The notes: generated by a model not told the origin, from the sequence alone. Shown: positions 34,326-45,864, counted from the stretch's first letter. The stretch: 64,000 nt of DNA from Deroplatys truncata (GCA_030765065.1 CM060988.1:201436565-201500564), one strand, 5' to 3'. Numbers and translations: made by a program.

Positions 34326-34659
34326 GTGCCAGACGTAAACACAAGGCACTCTTGTCAGTGTTTAATGTGAAGTCTACTGGATGGTACGGTAATACCGTCT
34401 TGCTGCCCAGTGCAGTACGCGCATGTAATGGTTCCAGTGTTCATTAGTTAAAGCAGTACATTAAGATGTTTCACTAAGATTTCAATTACGTTCCGTCACT
34501 ATACCTCAGCTATGACCCCATGCTTTTAGCCTTCTGCAATATACTGCACATTACCTTTCCACACGCAGTATATTTAACTTTTCGTCTATTTCTTACAGAT
34601 ATATAAAACCAAACCGATCAGTATAAAACACCTTCTATTAAGATGATTAACTCAGCATT
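34326..34659. other. No gene recognised (intron 2)
   Basis: Intronic sequence with no supported feature. Confidence 0.4.
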
Positions 34660-34960
34660 TGGAAATTCACTTTCGAAACAAAATTAAAAATCCTATCAAC
34701 CGCTTGCTTATCATCCGCTAAGACCTCTTCAAGACTGTCCGGAGTTGCAGAGAGTCACGATGATGTGCTAGAGCAATACACTCTAGCAACACGTGACGGA
34801 CCGACAGACCCTCGCCACAAAGCGGACAAATAGGAGCAGGGTCACCCTTAAAAAGATAACCGCGCGTAAAATTGCAGTGACCAATACGCAACCGAGTCAA
34901 AATCACCTCCTCACGAGATACGCGAGAGGAAGTTTACCCAGTTTATCAGAATGTTCTTAA
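34660..34960 (-). pseudogene. 3' fragment of a non-LTR retrotransposon (LINE) ORF2
   Basis: The minus-strand reading includes SRVSREEVILTRLRIGHC, then a zinc-finger-like segment PICPLCGEGLSVRHVLLEC. This is the conserved C-terminal end of ORF2 in Jockey/I-like LINEs (TRLRIGH ... C-x2-C ... H-x4-C). Only about 80 residues remain; the reverse transcriptase and endonuclease are absent. It is a 5'-truncated, dead insertion in intron 2. Confidence 0.82.
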
Positions 34961-35214
34961 CTACCCTATGCTTGTTTCCGCGGAGAGCTAAGCACTGTCT
35001 ATTAAAAAAGAAGAGGAAAAAAAAAAAGAAACTCCGTGTAGATGACGCAGTGAAAACGCTTCTTCACTTTGCCTGCTACGGCGGAACAAGACCTATTTGG
35101 GGACAGCGTATCTGTATAGGTCTTTGAAAGTATTGAAGCCTGCTACAAACACAGAAACACCTCCCATGAAACAGTTTCTGTAACTGATGTCTGACGAAAT
35201 CAATAGATAAATTG
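34961..35214. other. No gene recognised (intron 2)
   Basis: Intronic sequence with an A-rich tract near 35010; nothing else recognised. Confidence 0.4.
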
Positions 35215-35490
35215 AGTTTTTTATTTATGGACGCTCTTTAACTGCTGTAGTCCGTAGCGTCCCATTCTATATTGGGTGTTAAAGACCGGTAATTTTACTC
35301 AGAGGTCTCTTTATCAGGCTTGAGGTTCTTTAACGTGCCGTAAATTTATGACACGTACCAACGGCTTTACTTCCCTTCCGAAGGAAGCCATTTTTACACC
35401 CCCCAAAAAATCCACCGCCCTCCGCCGGGTTTGAACCCACGATCTCGGGAATTAGAGGCTAGCATGGTAACCACTACACTACGGAGGACG
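35215..35490 (-). mobile_element. tRNA-derived SINE, family S1 (complete)
   Basis: Read on the minus strand it begins with a tRNA-like head (GTAGTGTAGTGGTTACCATG as A box, GTGGGTTCAAACCCGGC as B box). The body is the same as at 17595-17885 (GGCTTCCTTCGGAAGGGAAG ... GGCACGTTAAAGAACC ... GACTACAGCAGTTAAAG). This is the most complete member in the window. Confidence 0.88.
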
Positions 35491-36017
35491 ACAAATCAAT
35501 AGGAGTCAATCACAGACAAACCGTTTGGGAAAGTATGTAATTACCAAAGTAACGGGGAACCCGCGGAATTCTGCTCATATCGATAAATGTCCTACTATCA
35601 CTTATGAAACTGGTTTTCTAAACACTGATTACCAAAAGCCATCAAATAGCTAGCCATGAATGGAAAACAAATTCAAATAGAGGAATTTGATCTACTTGTG
35701 ACGAAGTTCATCGATGAAATCCATAACCCTACAATGTCTTGAGTTTACTGAGAGATATCTTAACGATAAAAAGTAAGCTGAAAGTTGCTCAATCTATAGC
35801 TGCGCGCCTGCGCGTGTGTTTCAGTCATGCTGTATTGGCAGCAGTTGCAGAAACTGAGTACAAAACGCCAACACTGTTTGCAAAATCTTCCGTTCCTAAT
35901 TCAGTCCAATCAAGTCAGAAGATTCCAAGTGAGGGATGGACGATGTTCCACATCTTGAGACATTATAAATAACTACTTCAAGCAAACCAAACTAAAATTT
36001 GCTGTTTCTGTTGACAG
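35491..36017. other. No gene recognised (intron 2)
   Basis: Intronic sequence. A short ORF at 35739-35972 has no recognisable domain. A candidate acceptor CTGTTGACAG ends at 36017; reading from it gives only a short frame, so no exon is claimed. Confidence 0.35.
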
Positions 36018-36109
36018 ATCCTAGTGCATGAAGATTCCCGAGCCAGTACAGGAGACAACATATATTATCATTCCCGTTGGAGGAGAAAAACATCCTAAAC
36101 TTGAATTTA

Positions 36110-37127
36110 CTATCTCTGTGGACAGGTTGCTGTGCAAGAGTCTGCTGGTGAATACGATTCCAGTGCCAGCAATACGGTCATCTCCATACCTTATCACAGA
36201 GTGTGTTCAGTGTAGTTTTTGGTGGAGAAAAAACAGCATCTTCTATTGTATCCTAAGTCTATGCTCTTGTGCAAGAAGCTTAGGTACATTGTAGTATTGG
36301 TGAAGACTAGTCCAGTAATAGCAAAACTTTCAATTTCCATAACTAACCACAGACAGTATCCAGCATAGTTTCCGGTGGAGAAGTAACAGCATCTTCTACT
36401 GTACCCTATACTTAATTTTGACGTGTTTCTGTTGACAGGTCCCTGTGCAACAACCGTACACTGTGGAGCTGGTGAAGCAGATTCCAGTGCCAGTAAGCCT
36501 GCCCATCTCCTTACCCTATCACAGACAGTATCCAGCATAGTTTCCGGTGGAGAAGTAACAGCATCTTCTACTGTACCCTATACTTAATTTTGACATGTTT
36601 CTGTTGACAGGTCCCTGTGCAACAACCGTACACTGTGGAGCTGGTGAAGCAGATTCCAGTGCCAGTAAGCCTGCCCATCTCCTTACCCTATCACAGACAG
36701 TATCCAGGACAATTTCTGGTGGAGAAGAATCAGCATCCACTATTGTACTCTATACCTGAATGTTGACATGTTTCTGTTGACAGGTCCCTGTGCAACAACC
36801 GTACACTGTGGAGCTGGTGAAGCAGATTCCAGTGCCAGTAAATCTGCCCATCTCCTTACCCTATCACAGACAGTATCCAGGACAATTTCTGGTGGAGAGG
36901 TAACAGCATCTTCTACTGTACCCTATACTTAATTTTGACGTGTTTCTGTTGACAGGTCCCTGTGCAACAACCGTACAGTGTGGAGCTGGTGAAGCAGATT
37001 CCAGTGCCAGTAAATCTGCCCATCTCCTTACCCTATCACAGACAGTATCCAGGACAATTTCTGGTGGAGAAGTAACAGCATCTTCTACTGTACCCTATAC
37101 TTAATTTTGACATGTTTCTGTTGACAG
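36110..37127 (+). repeat. Tandem array of about 172-bp units derived from the start of the terminal exon
   Basis: Four well-kept units start at 36439, 36611, 36784 and 36956, with the terminal exon itself at 37128 (spacing 172, 173, 172 and 172). At least two decayed units lie upstream (about 36110-36438). Each begins after CTGTTGACAG and repeats the reading VPVQQPY(T/S)VELVKQIPVP, and each keeps a possible donor GTAAGC or GTAAAT exactly 54 nt after the acceptor. Read past that point, each unit stops in frame (TAG at 36538 in the first; after VEK-N-Q-H... in the second; TAA in the third and fourth). They are therefore either 54-nt phase-0 cassette exons or inactive duplicates of the terminal exon. 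Confidence 0.85.
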
Positions 37128-37376
37128 GTCCCTGTGCAACAACCGTACACTGTGGAGCTGGTGAAGCAGATTCCAGTGCCAGTAAGCCTGCCCATCTCCT
37201 TACCTTACCACAGAGAGTATCCAGGACAATTTCTGGTGGAGAAGAATCAGCATCCACTACTGTATCCTATACGTATGGAGATGCCGCAAATGTACTCTAC
37301 CAAGACATTGGTGCCAATCTTCCTGCACCAGCACTACCACCATCACCATGGCGATGCAAGTCTCGTTCCGTACTGA
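37128..37376 (+). CDS. Terminal exon of the secreted cuticle-like protein gene
   Basis: After the acceptor CTGTTGACAG the frame reads VPVQQPYTVELVKQIPVPVS, continues through a QYPGQFLVEK-like segment and an HHHH run, and stops at TGA 37374-37376 (82 residues). The V-P-V / P-Y-x-V-E alternation and the histidine run resemble repetitive low-complexity insect cuticular proteins. It joins exon 2 in phase 0, giving a 159-residue precursor with exon 1. A polyadenylation signal follows 44 bp after the stop. It is the only unit of the tandem array with a full-length open frame, so it is taken as the functional terminal exon. Confidence 0.78.
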   Translation, partial: VPVQQPYTVELVKQIPVPVSLPISLPYHREYPGQFLVEKNQHPLLYPIRMEMPQMYSTKTLVPIFLHQHYHHHHGDASLVPY

Positions 37377-37419
37377 ACCTGAGCTATTTTCTGGATGTAC
37401 AATTAAGTGTTTTTGTTTG

Positions 37420-37425
37420 AATAAA
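37420..37425 (+). terminator. Polyadenylation signal AATAAA
   Basis: A canonical AATAAA lies 44 bp beyond the TGA of the terminal exon, followed by a TGT-containing stretch. It sets the 3' end of the host gene. Confidence 0.7.
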
Positions 37426-37549
37426 CACGTGTAAAGCTAGATTTAACAATGTACAGCCTAAACAGTTAAATACAAGATGTATGAATGTGAAACCCAGAAT
37501 TGCAATCCGGAATACGTATCTTCCCCAGTTAATATTCCCGTTACGAATT

Positions 37550-37757
37550 GAGCTTTATTTATGGACGCTCTTTAACTGCTGTAGTCCTTAACGTCCCATT
37601 CTATATTGGGTGTGAAAGACTGGTAATTTTGCTCAGAGGCCTCTTTATCAGACTTCTCGTAAATCTACGATACGGGGCCACCGGTTTTACTTCTCTTCCG
37701 AAAGAAGCCATGCTAAGGATTTTTATGCCCGAAAAAAATCCATCGCCCTCAAGTTAA
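37550..37757 (-). mobile_element. tRNA-derived SINE, family S1 (head missing)
   Basis: It carries the S1 body in reverse (TTTATGGACGCTCTTTAACTG ... CCCATTCTATATTGGGTG ... CTTCCGAAAGAAGCCATGC). The tRNA-like head seen at 35400-35490 is missing. It lies just downstream of the host gene. Confidence 0.82.
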
Positions 37758-38077
37758 AGAGTGTGCATTAATAAAACTCAATTTAATTTACTGCACTAGT
37801 GCTGCACAACCGTCTCGGTGAAACAAACAGTCGAATGCAACCCCATACTTGGCATTGACTGAACAAAGCTACAAGCCTCTCGTGAGTGACGGGACGGGTA
37901 CTTACTTTCCGAATTGCCTTTGTAGTTTTAATCCCTCTCCAATTTGAGCCTCGGTGTTACCAATGAGCCATCTTGCACGGTAAGGGGTTCGTAGAATGCA
38001 AAACACACTAAAATAAAGGTAACTTACAAGACACTTTAAAAACTTTTATCAACAAATACGTGGATTAGAAGCAAAAA
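37758..38077. other. No gene recognised
   Basis: Intergenic sequence; no ORF or repeat supported. Confidence 0.4.
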
Positions 38078-38865
38078 AATTCCAGTTTCGATACCGAAAA
38101 TTCAACGGAAATACACGTTTTGAGACTACCTGAATTAAAAAAAAATAGAAAAAGGTGAGGTGTATTGCATCTGTGAACATAACTCAAAAACGAAAAGTTG
38201 GGTGAACAACAATTACGGTATTCAAGTTCAGCGGCTTTCAAGGGCGCAACACCTAATTTGTTAAGAAAAACCCACCACCCCAGACTACCGTTTACGTGGA
38301 ACATTTTTCGAAGATTTTTATTTTCTGTGACTAACGATTTTGATTAAAATAGGTATCATGTGTTTTAAGATATTTTTATGGAAAATGAAATGTATATCTT
38401 GCATTTTCTGGGAATGTCCCCAAAAGTGCCCTTCATTCTGAATATTTTCCCCATAACTGGTAAACCATAAGAGATAGACAAAATTTTACTACACAAAAAA
38501 TGTAGATCGCGTTAAAACACACAATTTATGTCATATACATTTTTTTTTTTTTGTTGAGTGAATCATTTTCGAGATATTGCTTGTTATTCCCTTAAACTTT
38601 CCAATACTTATACTTTTTCTCAAATTCGTTATTCATTTTTTTTTGTCCTGGTAATGCAAAGAGAATGGAATGCTCCACATAGCAACCAGCTCTTAAAATA
38701 TTTGACTATCGCTTAAAGCCTACCAATTCCCCTTGCACCTACAAGAAAATTAGCAATAAGATAGTTTCTGCAAATGTTTAACTCAATTAACATAAAGTGG
38801 ATGGAGAATAAGCGTTTGTAAGAATAGTTTGTGCAAGAGTAGAGAAAGTCATGTGAGTGTAACAA
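38078..38865 (-). mobile_element. R1 repeat, near-complete copy
   Basis: It runs from the segment TTCGATACCGAAAATTCAACGG to GTCATGTGAGTGTAAC and lacks the outermost ACTTTCTCTACTACG end. The microsatellite is lost. The terminal module is present. Confidence 0.8.
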
Positions 38866-39244
38866 ATTTATCTTCGTGGACGTGCACGCTTTTTAAAAAT
38901 CTTACTATCCTTTCAGCCTACCGTATCCTTGAAACTCTGGCCGATAGGTTACTAAGGCTGTTTTTCATCGGGGGTGCCTTGCCCCGCTGTTGCACGGGGT
39001 CGAGTATACATGTCGCCCCCGACATTCTGATGGGTACAACGCTCAGAAAATCCATTAACATTCTACTTGCACACTGGTCGGTATAATTTAGCCGTTCTGT
39101 CTCTCTCACAAAAATACATCTCCCGCCGCATATGTTCCCAGTGTCATGGATATCTTAATGGGCAGCATCAGTCAGGGTGCTTATGTGCAAATTACAGCCG
39201 AACCTGCTCAAAGTAGTTTACACGATCTGTCATCACTATATTCC
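38866..39244. other. No gene recognised
   Basis: A GC-richer patch around 38960-39020 contains CCCCGCTGTTGCACGGGG, a 6-bp-stem hairpin of unknown meaning. Nothing else recognised. Confidence 0.35.
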
Positions 39245-40620
39245 TAATAAGTGTCACATTCACATCACTTTCACTATCACATACACCTTCTACATAGAAA
39301 TAGTTTCATTAAAGGACACTGCATCGACAGTCAAACCCAGTCGCTGTATACTGGCATTCAAATACCATACTCTCGCCATGACACTGCGAGAAACAAATGA
39401 ATAGCGACAGCACATTCACATTACTTCCTCTACCCTCTATCGTTTAATAATGGCTATACAAACTATTCTTAAGAAAGCTTACTTTGCTATCTGCTTCATT
39501 ATAACCTTTCTGGAACTGGCAACATTAACATTTTGTTATGGGTAGATACAAAGAGAACAGCGATAGTCAAATGTTTAACAACTGGACGCTATATGCTGAC
39601 CTTAAAATTCCACATTGTTTCCATGACATCGCGAGAAACAACTGAATACCGACAGGAGTTTAAAAGAATTGCTATGTATTGAAAAATTTCAGCCATTAAT
39701 AACGGATATCTCGCAAATGGCTGATACCACAAAAAAGGTTATTTAAAATAAATTGTGTGTTTTAAAGAGATCTACATTTTTCGTGTGGTACGTTTTCGTC
39801 TACTGCTTAACGTTTACCAGTTATACAAGATTATACAAAATTCCTTCAGAATAAACAGGACTTTCAGTGGCTATTCCCAGAAAATTCGAGACTTATCTTT
39901 CATTGTAGGTATAAGGATGCTACAGCGATAGTCAGAACTTTTAAAAGACAATCGCTATGTGTTCACTTTGAAATTTTGGAAAGTATTTGAAAATTCAAAC
40001 CAATAACAAAAGATCTCGGAAGTAGTTAACGCCAAACCCCCCCACCCCCAAAAAGACAACTGTGTGTTTTAATGAGATCTACATTTGTTGTGTCTATCTC
40101 TTACGGTTTAGCACTTATACATAAGTCATTCAGAATTAATTAGACTTCACAAGCTATTTCTAGATATACAATTTGTCATAAAAATAGCTTAAACGTGTGG
40201 TATTTTAATAAAAATCGTTAGAGCCGTTTTTAAGAAAATAAAAAATAACGAAAAGTTTTCCATGTATAAACGCTACTTTGGGGTGACAGATTTAGTTTAC
40301 AATTTTCGAGTCGCATTTTTTGTAAGGTCATGAACTGTAATACCAGATTTCGTATTTAACAGACTTTTCGTTTTTGAGTTACACTGTTCACATACACGCA
40401 TGGCACTTCTAAAAATGCTTTGGTGAGGGGGAGGGGCTCAGAGTAATCTCAAAACATGTATTTCGGGTGAAATCTTCCAATACTTCCTCTAAGTACTATA
40501 AATACAGGAAGTAAAAACGGCTTTATTTAATTCAGGGACGTCAAAACATGCATTTCCAGTAAAATCTCAATATCGAATTTTAGATGGAATGTAACACTTG
40601 TAGATATGTCATAAAGAATG
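39245..40620 (+). mobile_element. R1 repeats: cluster of old, partly nested copies
   Basis: A partial copy (39245-39410) is followed by a new start (CACATTCACATTACTTCCTC, 39411) with the blocks 'gcgatagtcaaatg', 'tttaccagttatac' and the right end near 40505. A second right-end piece lies at 40530-40600. All are well diverged from the young copies. Confidence 0.65.
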
Positions 40621-41345
40621 CGAGAGAGATTAATTAAATCCTCTTTCCGGTTGAAGCCAGATTTCCTTAACTTACCCTAATTCACTCGTATCGCTTTCTT
40701 CCAATATCATTAAAAATCCCAAACCCTAACTTGGATTCAAATCCAGCCCTAGTGGAACTGGGATTTTTTTTTCTGCTTCCTGAAAGGGGCCATTTCCATG
40801 CCCCTCGCATTTCCCTCAACTGCCCCAGGGGGAACACACCCCACTTCGGTGCAAAGTTAAAAGCAAAAATTAATGAAATTACATGTTGGCAGAGGAAGAC
40901 GCGGCCCGCCGACCGCGTTCGACAGCATGGCAGTATTAATGTTCCTTCTCGACACCATCCCTGACGTCACATCCATCCAATTATCATTTCAGTCACTGTA
41001 AACACCATCGAAACATTTCTCTGCCAAGCTTCTAACAACTATTCTTGCAAAACTTTATCTGCTTCATGTTAATCGAGATAAAACAGGATGTCAACTGCCT
41101 GAAGGTTTAAAATCCCAGTTATATTGCAGTATTCACCTTTACTGTTTTATTTGTTTCCACATTCATAACACAAATCTGCCACACGCGATGATGCACAGGT
41201 GGCTTTTTAAATCCCGAATTACAGTTTAATTAAATTCCCTCTCTGCACTCTTTCTGAAATTATTCTACAAGAATGTAGAAAATTCTTTAGATTCTCCCTT
41301 TTACATCTTAGAACGGTAATTTCATAAAACTAGGATGATATTTAT
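40621..41345. other. No gene recognised
   Basis: A GC-rich patch (40780-40970) and a short R1-like piece near 41040-41080 are the only visible features. An ORF at 40731-40964 has no domain. Confidence 0.35.
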
Positions 41346-42198
41346 AAAAATATGATCAGATGACTTTCTCTACCCTCGACCTTTATTAATGGCTATACAA
41401 AATACTCTTACTAAATCTATTTTTTCTATCTCTTACATTTTAATCCAAATAAACTTTACAGAAACAGCTACATTACACATTTCGTTATAGAGAACAGCGA
41501 TAGTCAAATGTTTAACAACTGGACGCTATATGCTGCCTTAAAATTGCATACTGTTTCCATGACATCGCGAGAAACAACTGAAAGTTAAAGGGACTTAAAA
41601 AGAATGACAAGTATTAAATAATTCGAGCCTTTGATAACCGATATCTCAGAAACAGTTTACGGCAGAAAAAGCCTTACTTGAAATAAGTTGTGTGTTTTAA
41701 AGACATCTACATGTTTTGTGTGGCACACTTTCGTCTATCGCTTAATGTTTACCAGTTATACAAGATTATACCAAATTCCTTCCGAATGAAGAGGACTTCA
41801 AAGGCTATTACTAGAAAAATCAACATATATATTTGATTTGCCAAGTAAATAACTTTAATATTTGGTATTTTAATCAAAATCATTAGAGCCATTTTTAGAA
41901 AATTTCGAAAAATCTTTCATGTAAAGGGTAGTCTGGCTTGGGGGAATTTTCTTGCAAATTTTCGTAACGCATCTTTGAAAGCTACTGAACCTAAATATCA
42001 AGTTTGGTATTTATCTACATTTCGTTTTTGATTTATGCTATTCACACACACACACACACACAAGCGGATATTTTTCTAAAAAAGTTTTTTTTATGTATTC
42101 AGGGGACCTCAAAACTTGTATTTCCGGTGAAATCTCGATATCTAATTTTTTGGTAGAATACGATACTTCCTCTACTTACTAGTATATAAAGTAAAAAT
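41346..42198 (+). mobile_element. R1 repeat, old near-complete copy
   Basis: It runs from TGATCAGATGACTTTCTCTACC through 'gcgatagtcaaatg' and a (CA)n block (42045-42062) to CTACTTACTAGTATATAAAGT. Confidence 0.72.
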
Positions 42199-42299
42199 GG
42201 ATAAAATTTCACTGATATTTAAAGATATGCGAATGAAATATAATCAGATGTTGTATTTGTAATCCTAGCCTCCCCCACCTTTCCCTGCAACAATCTTCA

Positions 42300-42465
42300 A
42301 AATTATTTATTTACTTTATTAACTTCTTTTAACTGGGTAGGTCATTTCGCACGATGATGATAAGGAAAAACCCCAGAGGAGAAAAAAAAACCTTATCCCA
42401 ACCAAATATTGAACTAGGGATCTCTTGAGCAGACACGCTACGCTTACACCACAGAGGCGGGCATG
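42300..42465 (-). mobile_element. tRNA-derived SINE-like repeat
   Basis: On the minus strand, CTGTGGTGTAAGCGTAGCG (A-box-like) and CCCTAGTTCAATATTTGG (B-box-like) form a degenerate tRNA head. The body runs through a T-tract and AGTTAAAAGAAGTTAATAAA. Confidence 0.55.
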
Positions 42466-42560
42466 AAAATGTTGTATAGCCTGTAAAAACATTTAAGGGC
42501 GAAATTGTATCCAAATGTTTGAGTCATTTTTACATAAAATGAAAAAGATATAACAAAAAA

Positions 42561-43387
42561 TCTGGTGTGTTACACTCACATGACTTTCTCTACTCTTGTA
42601 CAAACTATTTTTACAAACGCTTATTCTCCATCTACTTCATGTTAAATCTTATTGCTAACTTTCTTGTAGATGCAAGGGGAATTGCTAGGCTTTAAGCGAT
42701 AGTCAAATATTTTAAGAGCTGGTTGCTATGTGGAGTATTCCATTCTCTTTGCATTACCAGGACAAAAAAAATGAATAACGAATTTGAGAAAAAGTATAAG
42801 TATTGGAAAATTTAAGGGAATAACAACTTATATCTCTAAAATGGTTCACTCAACAAAAAAAAATATATGACATAAATTGTGTATTTTAACGCGATCTACA
42901 TTTTTTGTGTAGTAAAATTTTGTCTATCTCTTATGGTTTACCAGTTATGCAAAAGTCGTTCACAATGAAGAATACTTTTGGAGACATTTCCAGAAAATTC
43001 GAGATATACACTTTATTTGTCATGAAAATATCTTGAACATGTGATATTTTAATCAAAATCGTTAGAGCCATTTTTTTAGAGAAAATTAAAATTTTCGAAA
43101 AATGTTCCATGTAAAGGGTAATTTGGGGTGGGGGATTTTCATGAAAACCTTCGTGTCGCATCTCTGGAAGATACTGAACCTCAATGCCATGTTTGGTGTT
43201 TATCTGACTGTTCGTTTCTGAGTTACGCTGTTCACAGACACACACACACACACACGGACATGTTTCCAAAAATGCTTTTTTTTTGTTTCAGGGGGCCTCA
43301 AAACATGTATTTCCCGTGAAATCTCGGTATCGAATTTTTGGGTGGAATACAATACTTCCCCTACTTACTATACGTAGTAGAGAAACT
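42561..43387 (+). mobile_element. R1 repeat, young full-length copy
   Basis: It runs from TCTGGTGTGTTACACTCACATGACTTTC to CTATACGTAGTAGAGAAACT, with a (CA)n block at 43237-43254. Six A residues precede it and five follow it. Confidence 0.88.
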
Positions 43388-43395
43388 AAAAATAT

Positions 43396-43965
43396 CGAGC
43401 TTATTTTTAGTATATCGAGCACTTGCAGTATCAATAGGACACCTGTAAAAGTTTGCATAAATAGTTTCATTACAGCTTTCGTTGTAGGCACAATGGGGAT
43501 AGAGGAAACTCAAGGGACAGTCAAATACTTGGACTTGTTTGATAAGGAAAAACAAAAGAATGGCGATTTAGTATATACTTCGAAAAAAATTAAGGTACTT
43601 GGAAATTGAAAACAATAACAGATTTGTTCAAAATGGTTAATGCCACAAAATATATATTTTTCAAAAAGCGTGTGTTTTAACTAGACAAACATATAAAGTG
43701 TCAAGTTTTTGCACATCTGCTACAGTTTACAACTATACAAACTTCATTCCGAATGAAGAGGACTTCGCAGGCTATTCCCATTAAATTCAAGTCACACATT
43801 TCATTTGTCATGTAAATATCTTTAATATACGGCAATTTAATGGAAATCATTAGAGTCATTTTTGAAAAATCAAAAGGAATGAACATTTTTCCATATAAAG
43901 TGTATTTTGAGGTGGAATTTTCTTGAAAATGTTGGTGTGGCATCTTGGAATATCTTGTTTTTGAG
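43396..43965 (+). mobile_element. R1 repeat, old 5'-truncated copy
   Basis: Recognisable blocks include 'cgttgtaggcacaatggggata', 'gacagtcaaatac', TTTGTCATGTAAATATC and TTTTCTTGAAAATGTTGGTGTGGC. Both ends are lost. Confidence 0.6.
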
Positions 43966-44386
43966 TTAAGTATGGAGAAGACTGGTAGCACAGTCCCAAT
44001 CAAAGACACGAGAAGAGTGTTCGTCACGAGTGGTAGGGTGTTTTCTCCACTCTTTGTCCTTGTGAAGTGCTCCACATCCACCACAAAGGGTTCTACTAAG
44101 TGCTTCAGATCGAACCCTGCACACGGTAAACTTTAGACTCTCGAGGGACGAAACCCTTCCTAATTTAACGCGAACTTGAAACATCTTGCCTCCTAAGTTT
44201 GTCAAGGGACAGTCGGTCCCAGGGACACTCCACACACCTACATCTGTTAGTATAATAGCTTTCAAATATGGGATGCATTCACATCACATTCTCTTCTCAG
44301 AGTTTTAGAAGGCAAGTCGCTATGTGAAATGTCATGCTGTTAGTATGCAACGAATAGCGAATTGCCACTTGACAAGGTGTAATATA
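43966..44386. other. No gene recognised
   Basis: Contains short ORFs on both strands but no family that I recognise. Confidence 0.35.
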
Positions 44387-44576
44387 CACTGCCGTTTCTG
44401 AAAATTTGCAACACCAAGAAAGAATAACTCCAAACTTGGTGGAGGTGTAGAAGAGTGTTCAAGCAATAAGTGATTAGGTTTGCAGAGAGATGGGGTACAC
44501 GTAGGCCGAGCAGTGCCCTAAGGTGTTGCGCCCAGTATAGTCAGTGCAGAGCTGTCAAACAAGGTGGAAGCAATAA
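44387..44576 (+). mobile_element. Tc1-like transposon, 5' terminal fragment
   Basis: It begins CACTGCCGTTTCTGAAAATT after a TA at 44385-44386 and matches the first 190 bp of the element at 4610. It is cut before the transposase start and runs directly into the 105-bp tandem array. Confidence 0.85.
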
Positions 44577-45150
44577 ACACAGTCTAAGCGCCGTCCTCAC
44601 ACAGATAGGCGGACAGTTAGCCTTCTAGGTCTCATCCCTGTAACCACCTGCTTCATGCCGTGCACATGGCATTTCGGTGCCGTCCAGTATAAGCGCCGCC
44701 CTCACACAGAAAGGCGGACAGTTAGTCTTCTAGGTCTCATCCCTGTAAGCACCTGCTTCATGCCGTGCACATGGCATTTCGGTGCCGTCCAGTATAAGCG
44801 CCGCCCTCACACAGAAAGGCGGACAGTTAGCTTCTAGGTCTCATCCCTGTAACCTCTGCTTCGTGCTGTACAGATGGCATTAGGGTGCCGCCCAGTCCAA
44901 CCGCCGCCCTCACACAGAAGGGCGGACAGTTAGTCTTCTAGGTCCTATCCCTGTAACCACCTGCTTCATGCCGTGCAGATGCCGTTAGTGTACCGTCCAG
45001 TCTAAGCGCCGCCCTCTAGGTCTCATCCCTGGAAATGCCATCCCGCTTCGCCACGTACCCACAGAGACCCCCAGCGCATGGCACCCGGATCTTCTGCTTC
45101 GTGCCGTGCAGATGGCGATAGGGTGCCGTCCAGTCTAACTGCTTACATTG
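44577..45150. repeat. Tandem array, unit about 105 bp, about five copies
   Basis: Units start near 44580, 44685, 44790, 44895 and 44999 and share CAGT(C/A)TAAGCGCCGCCCTCA, CAGAAAGGCGGACAGTTAG, TTCTAGGTCTCATCCCTGTA, CCTGCTTCATGCCGTGCA and GGTGCCGTC. The last units are rearranged. The array is clearly richer in G and C than its surroundings. Confidence 0.9.
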
Positions 45151-45194
45151 TCTATAGGTTGATGGCATAACATTCGCTTTTTTACCATTGTTTT

Positions 45195-45356
45195 AGACTT
45201 AAGATTGAACTTTGGGTCGTGGTATTAAATATCCAATCCGGAAAACCACGAAAAAACCTCAAGACAGATTGGTCGGCCCACGAGATTTGAACCCGGGACC
45301 TCCCGAATGCGGGCCACAGACTTTACTGCCTAAGCCATCCCGCTCGGTTATTTACA
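45195..45356 (-). mobile_element. tRNA-derived SINE, family S2
   Basis: Read on the minus strand it begins ACCGAGCGGGATGGCTTAGG (A box), then CCCGCATTCGGGAGGTCCCG and GGTTCAAATCTCGTGGG (B box), followed by a short body ending near 45195. A related head lies at 52045-52098. Confidence 0.82.
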
Positions 45357-45864
45357 ATGTTGTTGCCTTCTTAATGTCTCTAATATACATTATAAAACTA
45401 TGGCTTTGGTTGAGAAAGCTTAACTATGTGTTGTATACATGTACTGAAAATTTCAGCTCTCCACCTCTCATACTTTATGAGAAAAAGGTACATAAGTATC
45501 CAAAAATGTTGTTTTCAGAAAACTGAATTCAAAGTTTAAACGTTAAAATTCTGACACACTTCAGGGCCATAATCATCTGCACCTTCATTCCTGGATTGCT
45601 TCAGTTTTTCTGATTGCCTTCTCTTGGTCCTGGCCTCTTTTGTTAATTGCTGAACTGCTCGCTGGGCATGATATAGTCGTTCGTTGTTGACAGATACAAA
45701 AATGTTCTAAAAGGGGCGTTGTATGACAGCTTTAAAGGAATGCACACTAGCATTTATGTTTCTTAAAAAGCTCTTAGCCCACAAAAAGTACATATTTTCT
45801 GAAACTGGAAATAATAGAGATTTTATTAGTGCCTAAAACAAACAATCTGAATTTTTACTATTTG
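45357..45864. other. No gene recognised
   Basis: AT-rich sequence with no supported ORF or repeat. Confidence 0.4.
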
